Under the pieces are notes generated by a model, which saw only the letters and a list, made by a program, of their open reading frames with translations, had not been told where the DNA came from and did no database searches. This document shows positions 1 to 5,435 of a DNA stretch of 28,485 nt, piece by piece. Each line of letters starts with the position of its first letter. Position 1 is the stretch's first letter. This DNA is from Ruminococcaceae bacterium UBA1320. Lineage in GTDB: Bacteria > Bacillota > Clostridia > Oscillospirales > Ethanoligenentaceae. Location: assembly GCA_002306975.1 (NCBI GenBank), contig DBTI01000040.1, forward strand, positions 1 through 28,485, given 5' to 3'. Made by a program: the position numbers and the translations under genes.

Positions 1-29
1 GCATGGGTGGTATGGGCGGCATGTATTAA
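1..29 (+). CDS. groEL: GroEL chaperonin, extreme C-terminus (partial)
   Basis: Only the last eight codons and the TAA stop are present; they read Met-Gly-Gly-Met-Gly-Gly-Met-Tyr. A C-terminal GGM repeat ending just before the stop is the hallmark of the flexible tail of the 60-kDa chaperonin GroEL, which lines the folding cavity. A strong terminator follows 23 bases later, as expected at the end of groES-groEL. The rest of the gene lies outside the window, so the call rests on the tail motif alone. Confidence 0.72.
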
Positions 30-51
30 TTCCGCACACACACCAGCGTTT

Positions 52-85
52 AAAAAACCGTCGGTTTTATACCGACGGTTTTTTT
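52..85 (+). terminator. Rho-independent terminator after groEL
   Basis: A perfect hairpin (arm AACCGTCGGT, 5-base loop) extended by A/T pairs and followed by a run of seven T. It ends the groEL transcript. The A-run on its left arm would also let it work for leftward transcripts of the convergent Nudix gene. Confidence 0.9.
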
Positions 86-162
86 GTTATAGCAGTATTT
101 TAGTAGACACCATAAAGAGCATTTAAAATGTGTTATTCTAATTTATTACTCTCAAACGAAGC

Positions 163-756
163 TTAGTCCCCAATATACTCAAAACGTTTTAAGGTTTTGC
201 CGTCACGCTCTATAACCTCGTTCCACATTGATGCCGGCCGCACCCAAATTCCCCGTTCGCCATAAAGCGCCTGATAAACAACCATGAGCTCCTCTGTTTC
301 CGAATGCCTTGCCACGGTTATAACACGATATTCATTACCTTTGAAGTGGCGATAGCGTCCGGGCTTTATCTCATTAATATTGATTAATCTTTCCGTAATT
401 TTAACATCTGCCGGGCAGAATTTATACTGAGCAAAGTCTTTCGGATTGACCCACTTTATATCTTTGTGCACATCCATATGAATATCTCCGCTCACAATTT
501 TCGCATTCAAAAAGGTAAAATGGATTTCACGTTCAGGATATTTAAATGCAGTCTCTGCAAATATGCCGAATGTGTTTATACCAATATCAAGCTCTTCCCT
601 GCATTCCCTCACAAGACACTGCTCCGGAGTTTCGCCGGGCTCCGATTTTCCGCCGGGGAACTCCCACAGAAAAGCGCAGGAGCCGCCTTCTCCCCGCCGG
701 CAAATCAGAATTTTGTCATCTTTTCGAATAATCGCAGCCGCTACATTAACACTCAT
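163..756 (-). CDS. Nudix (MutT-like) hydrolase fused to a DUF1653 domain
   Basis: A 197-residue, two-domain protein. The N-terminal half is a Nudix hydrolase of the MutT/8-oxo-dGTP diphosphatase type. The Nudix box is at residues 36-58 (G36, E42, R50-E51, E54-E55), with Asp57 where the consensus has Gly. The C-terminal ~65 residues (from about 131, with GRYRHFKGNEY and YGERGIWVRP) match DUF1653, usually a free-standing small protein of unknown function. The likely role is hydrolysis of damaged or non-canonical nucleoside diphosphate derivatives; the substrate cannot be read from sequence. I place the start at ATG 756 because AGGTGG lies 5 bases upstream. The GTG at 765 would overlap that ribosome binding site. 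The gene has its own promoter (811-838) and converges on groEL. Confidence 0.88.
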   Translation of the reverse strand: MSVNVAAAIIRKDDKILICRRGEGGSCAFLWEFPGGKSEPGETPEQCLVRECREELDIGINTFGIFAETAFKYPEREIHFTFLNAKIVSGDIHMDVHKDIKWVNPKDFAQYKFCPADVKITERLININEIKPGRYRHFKGNEYRVITVARHSETEELMVVYQALYGERGIWVRPASMWNEVIERDGKTLKRFEYIGD

Positions 757-810
757 ATTGCCCACCTGTAAACTTTATTTATTTCCACTTTCATAATATC
801 CGATAATTGT

Positions 811-838
811 ATTTTATAACGTTATAAATAAATGTCAA
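811..838 (-). promoter_or_regulatory. Promoter of the Nudix gene with a palindromic spacer
   Basis: On the minus strand: TTGACA (833-838), 16-base spacer, TAAAAT (811-816). The spacer and -10 box contain a perfect 16-bp palindrome, TTTATAACGTTATAAA (813-828). A dyad in this position is a typical place for a repressor operator. The same TTATAACGTT core occurs in the spacer of the promoter at 3196-3224. Confidence 0.6.
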
Positions 839-922
839 TAAAAAGCGCCTGATAAATTACAGCCGGGCGACATGATTAAAGTAACTTTTGAAGAACAGCA
901 GATTAAAGAAAAGTGGCAAACC

Positions 923-960
923 AAAAAAGCACAAAGGTCGAATGACTTTTGTGCTTTTCT
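923..960. terminator. Terminator after the DUF5662 gene (bidirectional form)
   Basis: A 15-bp hairpin (925-939 with 944-958, one G-U pair, 4-base loop) flanked by A6 on the left and by a weaker T-rich stretch on the right. It lies 12 bases past the stop of the minus-strand DUF5662 gene. On that strand the stem is followed by TTTTTT, so this is its main use. Confidence 0.8.
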
Positions 961-971
961 TAACGCTTCAT

Positions 972-1502
972 TTATTTTTTTAAAATTTCTTTATTAATCA
1001 TTTCAAAGGTTTTTTCCTCACCGTTGTCTTTAAGTGAGGTCAGCATTTTTTCAAGCAGCAACCGTGTTTTAGGGTTAAGCAGGTAGATATCTTTTGAATT
1101 CATATAGTAATCATAAGGGTCGCTGTTCTGATATTGCTCTTTGCGATAGGTGCGGCTTGCCGCGACACGGTCACAAAACATCTCCACAACATAATTGACC
1201 GGCATTTCCATTCCCGCCATTTTGTGAGCCTCGTCTTGTGCATAATCAATCCAATATTCAAGATGATGCTTGTTCCTGCCTTTATGGTGAAGCCACGCCG
1301 CGCTGTACCCTTTTACCTTCCGCTCCAAATTATTGGGGCTTTGAAAGCCTTGGAAGTATCTTGCGCCGTTAAAAAATTCCACCGGTGAAAATTTTGAAAA
1401 ATCGTGCATGATTCCCTGCCGGTAAAGTGAAACTTTGAAACAATAACCCATTACAAGCCTTTTATGATGAAGAATTGTTCTTAGATGCGAAAACCATTTC
1501 AT
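972..1502 (-). CDS. DUF5662 family protein
   Basis: A 176-residue soluble protein of the uncharacterised DUF5662 family, recognised by the motifs HDFSKFSPVEF (about residues 33-43) and HHKGRNKHHLEYW (about 72-84). Both are rich in His, Asp and Lys, which could indicate a metal or nucleotide site, but no reaction is established. There is no signal peptide or membrane segment. ATG 1502 is preceded by AAGG about 13 bases upstream, and by a promoter at 1542-1571. It is a single-gene unit with its own terminator. The length is normal for the family. Confidence 0.82.
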   Translation of the reverse strand: MKWFSHLRTILHHKRLVMGYCFKVSLYRQGIMHDFSKFSPVEFFNGARYFQGFQSPNNLERKVKGYSAAWLHHKGRNKHHLEYWIDYAQDEAHKMAGMEMPVNYVVEMFCDRVAASRTYRKEQYQNSDPYDYYMNSKDIYLLNPKTRLLLEKMLTSLKDNGEEKTFEMINKEILKK

Positions 1503-1541
1503 TATATTCAGTCAACCTTACTTCAATTTGCAGCCAAGGCT

Positions 1542-1571
1542 ATACTAACACACTAAATTCATTTCAGTCAA
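1542..1571 (-). promoter_or_regulatory. SigA-type promoter of the DUF5662 gene
   Basis: Minus strand: TTGACT (1566-1571), 18-base spacer, TAGTAT (1542-1547), about 35 bases before the start codon. Confidence 0.5.
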
Positions 1572-1669
1572 TATCAGCCTGCCATTAACTTTTTGAATAA
1601 TGAATTTCAAAAATTAAATAATAACTATGTATCTTATAGTGATTACAAATTAAAAAAGGAGACTCAGCT

Positions 1670-1735
1670 AACATTTTCTCTGCCACCCAGCGAGGAAAAG
1701 TAAAATGTTTTCTCTTTATTTAAAATTGCTATAAT
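1670..1735 (+). promoter_or_regulatory. Possible promoter and dyad upstream of the HMA-like gene
   Basis: A TATAAT hexamer (1730-1735) lies 55 bases before the start of the next gene; no convincing -35 box precedes it. Just upstream, ACATTTT and AAAATGT form an imperfect dyad (about 1671-1708). A single TTGTCGAA at 1767-1774 resembles a Spo0A box, but one copy is weak evidence. Confidence 0.3.
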
Positions 1736-1790
1736 ATCATCCTCAAAAATCGAAGTAAAATTATTATTGTCGAAAGAGGCGTTATTATAA

Positions 1791-1994
1791 ATGGATAGAG
1801 TTCTTTTCGATGTTTCCAATTTAATGAATTCCGAATGCAAAACTCAGGTTAAAAACGCACTCGATAAGGTCAAAGGCGTGCAAAAGGTCGGCGTAAGCCT
1901 TCCGCAAGGAACGATTGCAGTAGAATATAACGAGCCGGCGGATAAGAAGCAGATCAAGGAATGCATTGAGCATGCCGGTTTTACTATAACATAA
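1791..1994 (+). CDS. Small HMA-fold (heavy-metal-associated domain) protein lacking the CxxC metal site
   Basis: A 67-residue protein with the beta-alpha-beta-beta-alpha-beta pattern of copper-chaperone/HMA domains. The helix-1 region is NALDKVKGVQKVGVSL, the strand region is GTIAVEYN, and it ends with the family-typical HAGF. The usual MxCxxC loop is replaced by MNSEC (about residues 12-16), leaving one cysteine of the pair. A second cysteine (about residue 58) is in the last helix. Copper binding through the standard site is therefore doubtful, and the domain may bind differently or serve as an interaction module. It is followed after 15 bases by a small basic protein with a strong ribosome binding site, so the two are probably co-transcribed. 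Confidence 0.78.
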   Translation: MDRVLFDVSNLMNSECKTQVKNALDKVKGVQKVGVSLPQGTIAVEYNEPADKKQIKECIEHAGFTIT

Positions 1995-2009
1995 AAAAGG
2001 AGATTTACT

Positions 2010-2138
2010 ATGAAATCAGGCGATAAACTCAAGAACACGAATAACAACAAAAAGCAAGACGGCAGTTTCAGCAAAAAGAATATCAAGCACGATCCTAATG
2101 CCGAGAGCGCCAGAATAAAATTTGGAAAAGAAAAATGA
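2010..2138 (+). CDS. Small basic protein, 42 residues (resembles the CPC_1213 family)
   Basis: The start ATG is preceded by AAAGGAG 8 bases upstream and the frame is open for 42 codons to TGA at 2136. The protein is highly charged and low in hydrophobics. It has an Asn/Lys-rich head and a C-terminal part reading KNIKHDPNAESARIKFGKE. From memory this tail resembles the short, uncharacterised CPC_1213 family of Clostridia, but I could not check this. It sits 15 bases behind the HMA-like gene, probably as the second gene of the unit. The next feature downstream is a probable non-coding RNA. Confidence 0.68.
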   Translation: MKSGDKLKNTNNNKKQDGSFSKKNIKHDPNAESARIKFGKEK

Positions 2139-2160
2139 GAATATTATTTGGCGCCGTGTT

Positions 2161-2350
2161 TATAATAGTTAATGGATACGGTAAAGATTCTTAATTGAGT
2201 CTTGTATCCACTTCAAGCAAGGATTTAATGAGAGTTTGGAGATGGTTAAGTTGGTTTACTTGATTACCCAAATTCTATATGTTAAATATTAGCTTGGCGG
2301 CTCGCGCCATAGAAGCGTCCACAGAAATGTGGGCGCTTCTGATTTTTGTT
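2161..2350 (+). ncRNA. Candidate structured small RNA ending in a terminator
   Basis: TATAAT at 2161-2166 could start an RNA near 2172. There is no ORF of note up to the terminator at 2311-2345. The span folds locally: GGATAC pairs with GTATCC around an inner AAGATTC/GAGTCTT hairpin (about 2173-2211). A 13-bp stem with a GAAA loop (2311-2340) and T5 ends it. The length would be about 170-180 bases. Because it faces away from any following gene on its strand, it looks like a trans-acting RNA rather than a leader. It ends next to the 3' end of the ribosome hibernation factor gene. I considered 6S RNA and the raiA RNA motif but recognise neither. Without its own promoter it could instead be a long 3' UTR of the preceding small gene. 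Confidence 0.42.
2311..2350 (+). terminator. Rho-independent terminator
   Basis: AGAAGCGTCCACA (2311-2323) pairs with TGTGGGCGCTTCT (2328-2340) around a GAAA tetraloop, with one U-G pair, followed by GATTTTTGTTTT. It ends rightward transcription from the small genes or RNA. Confidence 0.9.
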
Positions 2351-2367
2351 TTGATTCAATTTTACAG

Positions 2368-2393
2368 AAAAAGCCGCTGGTTTCCCAGCGGCT
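2368..2393 (-). terminator. Rho-independent terminator of the hibernation factor gene
   Basis: On the minus strand AGCCGCTGG pairs with CCAGCGGCT around a GAAA tetraloop, followed by a T-run (2368-2372 on the plus strand reads A5). It lies 68 bases past the stop codon and back to back with the plus-strand terminator at 2311-2350. Confidence 0.9.
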
Positions 2394-2461
2394 CCTACAG
2401 CAATTCCAATAAAATAGGTAAAATTATTGAGTCTCAATCTAAACTGAAATATCTGTAAAAA

Positions 2462-2977
2462 TCAGCCGATTGAGGGTTCGAGAACTCCATAGCCCCCGTC
2501 GTGCTTTTTATAAACAACACTGATCGCGTCTGATTCATCATTTAAAAATGTAAAAAACTCGTGACCGAGCAAATTCATTTCAAGTATAGCCTCTTCAACA
2601 TTCATCGGCTTTATAGAGAAACGTTTGATTCGCACATCTCCATAATTTGTTTCCGGCTCAATTGTTTCACCCTCAAAAGCGCCCTCTTTAAGCCTTTTCA
2701 CAAGCCTTGCCTTGTTTTTGTTAATCTGGCGCACCAGCGAGTCAACCGCATCATCAAAGGAAATAAGCATGTCTTTGGAGGTTTCCTCCGCACGGTAAAT
2801 CATGCCCTTGTTTTTGATTGTTACTTCGACTGTCTGACGTTCCTTTTCAACTCTGATCGTTACAAAAGCTTTGGCGTCATCATCAAAATACCTTTCAAAT
2901 TTGCTTAGCTTTTTCTCCACCCTTTCCTTAAACGCATTCTTGACCGTGATCTTTCTGCCTGTGATGGTAATGTTCAT
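2462..2977 (-). CDS. hpf: Long-form ribosome hibernation promoting factor (HPF/RaiA family)
   Basis: A 171-residue protein. The N-terminal ~100 residues (MNITITGRKITV..., VEVTIKNKGMIYRAEE, DDAVDSLVRQI) form the S30AE/YfiA domain that occupies the decoding centre of resting 30S subunits. The C-terminal part (VRIKRFSIKPMNVEEAILEMNLLGHEFFTFLND) is the dimerisation domain that pairs two ribosomes into 100S particles. This two-domain long form is the usual Gram-positive type. The start is ATG 2977, chosen because AAAGGAG lies 8 bases upstream; an in-frame upstream ATG at 3007 has no such site. An extended -10 element lies about 110 bases upstream and a good terminator follows. Confidence 0.95.
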   Translation of the reverse strand: MNITITGRKITVKNAFKERVEKKLSKFERYFDDDAKAFVTIRVEKERQTVEVTIKNKGMIYRAEETSKDMLISFDDAVDSLVRQINKNKARLVKRLKEGAFEGETIEPETNYGDVRIKRFSIKPMNVEEAILEMNLLGHEFFTFLNDESDAISVVYKKHDGGYGVLEPSIG

Positions 2978-3088
2978 ATTTTCAACTCCTTTTGAGTAGG
3001 GTAGCAAATCTGATGCTTTGGCTATTACTGCTTGTCTTTTATTGATTTCTTGTCATTTTATACAACATTGTATGTATCTCATGTCTTA

Positions 3089-3096
3089 ATTATAGC
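3089..3096 (-). promoter_or_regulatory. Extended -10 promoter of the hibernation factor gene
   Basis: On the minus strand TGCTATAAT is an extended -10 element with no recognisable -35 box at the proper distance. Dependence on the extended -10 or an activator would suit a growth-phase-controlled gene; that is inference. Confidence 0.4.
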
Positions 3097-3195
3097 ACAT
3101 TTCTTCAATGAATGATATAGTTTACTATAAAAAAAGTGTATGAAAGAGAAAATTCATAAATCCCTTAGCACAGTTTTTATTGAATCATTGATTAT

Positions 3196-3424
3196 TTGAC
3201 AAAATTATAACGTTGATATACAATTTAATAGTATCGTTTAATGATTAATTTGGTCTTTTCTCATATTAATATTTACCTCATTTTACATAAAATTAAGTGT
3301 TTAGTTGTTAATTTACAGGAATACTATAATCACACCCTATAGTAGCATAACAAATAAAGAAGATTTATTTTTTGTGTCTCCCACGCCGGAGGCCATCCGC
3401 TTCGGCGTGGGAGACACATTTTTT
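3196..3424 (+). ncRNA. Orphan transcription unit: strong promoter, no ORF, strong terminator
   Basis: TTGACA (3196-3201), 17-base spacer and TACAAT (3219-3224) make a near-consensus promoter. About 195 bases downstream comes a perfect 15-bp hairpin (3374-3388 with 3403-3417) followed by T6, a textbook terminator. Between them the sequence is AT-rich, with no ORF that has a ribosome binding site, so the product would be a small RNA of about 190 bases starting near 3231. Internal structure before the terminator is weak; one short helix is ACTATA/TATAGT around 3325-3345. The promoter spacer shares TTATAACGTT with the Nudix promoter. A second TATAAT at about 3327 could give a shorter RNA of about 90 bases. 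Confidence 0.45.
3374..3424 (+). terminator. Strong rho-independent terminator in the 3-3.67 kb gap
   Basis: GTGTCTCCCACGCCG pairs perfectly with CGGCGTGGGAGACAC around a 14-base loop, followed by ATTTTTT. No protein gene on the plus strand ends nearby, so it must serve the orphan unit that starts at about 3231. Confidence 0.88.
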
Positions 3425-3562
3425 ATGCTTCCTTTTTAGAGTTACACTGCTATAATAAACTAATTAATAACACAATTGTAATTGCGGTTAGTTATTAATA
3501 CTACCCGCATTATTTAATTGTTTGACTGCTAATTTAAATGGTCTGGCATATATTAGCTATAT

Positions 3563-3620
3563 AGAGTCCAAAAAATAATCCACACACAGCAAATCAAATT
3601 GCTAAGCCTTTTTGGGCTCT
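3563..3620 (+). promoter_or_regulatory. Hairpin in the leader of the CrtO-like gene
   Basis: AGAGTCCAAAAA (3563-3574) pairs with TTTTTGGGCTCT (3609-3620), 12 bp with one G-U pair. The loop contains a smaller AGCAA/TTGCT hairpin (3588-3603). It lies 50 bases before the start codon and is not followed by a T-run, so it looks like a leader structure or dyad rather than a terminator. Confidence 0.35.
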
Positions 3621-3669
3621 GTCTAAGCCGGCGAATGTCTATCAACGTAATGATTTAAGAAGGGTTTTT

Positions 3670-4188
3670 ATGGGGGATTTAATAGATTTCGTCAAGTTCA
3701 GATTTTTTAGGGTAAATCTTCTAACCTTTATCCTTTTCTCTTTGGCTATGACAATCATTTGCGAAAAGATACCGAAAAAGCTTTATCATTATAAAAAATG
3801 GTTGTTCCGAGAGCGCAACTGGGAACAGGGCGGGCGTATATATGAAATTTTCGGTGTTAAAAAGTGGAAATCAAAGCTTCCAGACATCAGCGATTTTATG
3901 AAGTGGCGCTTCAATAAAAAGCATCTCGCCGAATCAAGCAGCAATTACCTTTCAGTTTTCCTCACAGAATCCTGCAAATCCGAATTTACACACTGGATGA
4001 TTATTATTTCAACCCTGTTTTTTGAATTATGGAACGATTGGGTAACAACATTGTTTATGTTTGTTATCGCGTGTTTCCTCAATCTTCCGTATATAATCAT
4101 TCAAAGATATAACCGCCCCAGGCTTATTAAACTGCTTCGACGCAATAAAATCAGCGAGTATGAGTTTTCTGCCGCGAAAATCGTATAA
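3670..4188 (+). CDS. CrtO-like membrane acyltransferase (glycosyl-4,4'-diaponeurosporenoate acyltransferase family)
   Basis: A 172-residue membrane protein. It has a hydrophobic segment at about residues 14-31, the family signature region REGGRIYE-like followed by FGVKKWKSKLPD (about 60-75), the motif CKSEFTHW (about 102-109), and a long hydrophobic C-terminal stretch ending in the conserved IIQRYNRPRL (about 145-154). These match the small CrtO family, whose staphylococcal member acylates the sugar of the carotenoid staphyloxanthin. No carotenoid genes are nearby, so the real acceptor here is probably another envelope glycolipid; that is inference. ATG 3670 is preceded by AAGAAGGG. A diguanylate cyclase follows 77 bases later on the same strand. 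Confidence 0.8.
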   Translation: MGDLIDFVKFRFFRVNLLTFILFSLAMTIICEKIPKKLYHYKKWLFRERNWEQGGRIYEIFGVKKWKSKLPDISDFMKWRFNKKHLAESSSNYLSVFLTESCKSEFTHWMIIISTLFFELWNDWVTTLFMFVIACFLNLPYIIIQRYNRPRLIKLLRRNKISEYEFSAAKIV

Positions 4189-4205
4189 CCATCAATCTCT
4201 AATGC

Positions 4206-4239
4206 ATTAACAGAAAATTTAACACTGCTGTCTGTTAAT
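4206..4239 (+). repeat. Inverted repeat between the CrtO-like and diguanylate cyclase genes
   Basis: ATTAACAGA (4206-4214) and TCTGTTAAT (4231-4239) are perfect 9-bp complements around a 16-base loop, just before the diguanylate cyclase start. There is no T-run; it could be an operator or a leader hairpin. Confidence 0.35.
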
Positions 4240-4265
4240 AAATGACGTGTTATTGGGGTAAATTG

Positions 4266-5393
4266 ATGAAATATTTTAACAACGAACAAATATCACGAAC
4301 GTGCAGCTTTAAGGATAAGGATTTTGAACTTTCTTATCTTACTCAATCGTATTCTAAATTTAAGCATACAATGGTTCCCTTATTTTCAATTGCGTTTGTT
4401 CTTTTGATTTTTTTCAGCATACCTGATTATATTTATAAAAACTCAGTTTTTCAAAGCAATTTAGAGTTAAGAATATTCGCAGCTTTTCTATGTATTACCT
4501 TCTATTTTATCTTCGGAAAACTAAAGAATTTTCTTTCGTATCTTTTTACAATTAATGCTGTTGAAATAAGCTTTATTATAATCTATCTGCTAATGATCTC
4601 AAATTATTCAGACATGAATTATGTCATAAAATGCATGGACATAATTATATTAATATCCATCTATTTTGCTTTTCCAAACAAGTGGTTAAATTCAACGCTA
4701 TCGACATTAGCCCTAATGTCGTCTTTTTTTATTTTTTCCGCCATTAACGCAGCGCGTTTTACTCAAGACAACAACTTTGCCAGCGGCAGTGTCTATATTT
4801 TAATCGCATTTGTACTCACCGCGTTTAATTCTTATCGCGCAAACTATCACGCACGCGCTCAATTTTATAAAACTACTGTTCTTAAAAAACTGATAAACAC
4901 CGATACGCTAACCGGTGCTTTTACCCGTGCGAAGTTTAATGAGGACATTAAAAATCATATCTTTTTATCAAAACAGACAGGGCGCAGGTTTTCAATCACC
5001 ATTTTTGACATTGACAACTTCAAGCATTTTAACGATACCTATGGTCATATTGAGGGCGACAATGTTCTGACCGGAATAGCGGAAGCAATAATAACCAACA
5101 AACGATCTAAAGATATACTGATCCGGTGGGGTGGTGAGGAATTTGTTATTCTTTTTCCTTCAACCACACTTTCCGCCGCGGTTAAAATCACAGAAAGGCT
5201 GCGGCAGATTATCGCAACGGCAGATTTTAATCTTGGCGAGCATATAACCTGCAGCTTTGGAGTCACAGAATTTCAGTCGCATGATACACCGGTTTCACTG
5301 CTTGGCAGGGCTGACAATCACCTTTACGAAGCAAAAGCAAGAGGAAAAAACAGAGTGGTCTCAGACATTCAGTTTGACTATTTAAATAATTAA
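4266..5393 (+). CDS. Membrane-bound diguanylate cyclase (GGDEF)
   Basis: A 375-residue protein that should make cyclic di-GMP from two GTP. The N-terminal ~190 residues contain about six hydrophobic segments and no recognised sensor domain. The C-terminal ~165 residues are a GGDEF domain. It has the intact active-site motif GGEEF (residues 289-293), the metal/nucleotide region FDIDNFKHFND, and the opening DTLTG. An RxxD inhibitory site (RSKD, residues 280-283) sits exactly five residues before GGEEF, so product inhibition is expected. I chose ATG 4266, preceded by GGGG about 7-10 bases upstream. An in-frame ATG at 4242 lacks any ribosome binding site. A terminator follows the stop directly. 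Confidence 0.92.
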   Translation: MKYFNNEQISRTCSFKDKDFELSYLTQSYSKFKHTMVPLFSIAFVLLIFFSIPDYIYKNSVFQSNLELRIFAAFLCITFYFIFGKLKNFLSYLFTINAVEISFIIIYLLMISNYSDMNYVIKCMDIIILISIYFAFPNKWLNSTLSTLALMSSFFIFSAINAARFTQDNNFASGSVYILIAFVLTAFNSYRANYHARAQFYKTTVLKKLINTDTLTGAFTRAKFNEDIKNHIFLSKQTGRRFSITIFDIDNFKHFNDTYGHIEGDNVLTGIAEAIITNKRSKDILIRWGGEEFVILFPSTTLSAAVKITERLRQIIATADFNLGEHITCSFGVTEFQSHDTPVSLLGRADNHLYEAKARGKNRVVSDIQFDYLNN

Positions 5394-5430
5394 AAGCCTG
5401 AAAAAGCAATTGACTTTTTCAGGCTTTTTT
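5392..5430. terminator. Bidirectional terminator between the convergent cyclase and recombinase genes
   Basis: AAAAGCCTGAAAAAG (5392-5406) pairs perfectly with CTTTTTCAGGCTTTT (5414-5428), followed by more T and flanked by A on the other side. It ends the diguanylate cyclase gene from the left and the recombinase gene from the right. Confidence 0.92.
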
Positions 5431-5435
5431 TCTGT

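Noticed and set aside
872..997. Plus-strand ORF of about 41 codons starting MIKVTFEEQQIKEKW
   Set aside because: No ribosome binding site, and its second half is the terminator hairpin and the antisense of the DUF5662 3' end. At most a gene remnant.
1676..1700. CCAGCGAGGAA shared between 1687-1697 and 22533-22543, both in intergenic dyads
   Set aside because: Only about 11 bases are common and the flanks do not align, so chance is not excluded.
1767..1774. TTGTCGAA, a match to the Spo0A box, upstream of the HMA-like gene
   Set aside because: A single 8-base match in 28 kb is expected by chance and no second box is nearby.
2161..2340. Idea that this RNA is 6S or the raiA motif
   Set aside because: I could not identify the 6S central bubble or recall a matching raiA consensus; kept as an unassigned candidate.
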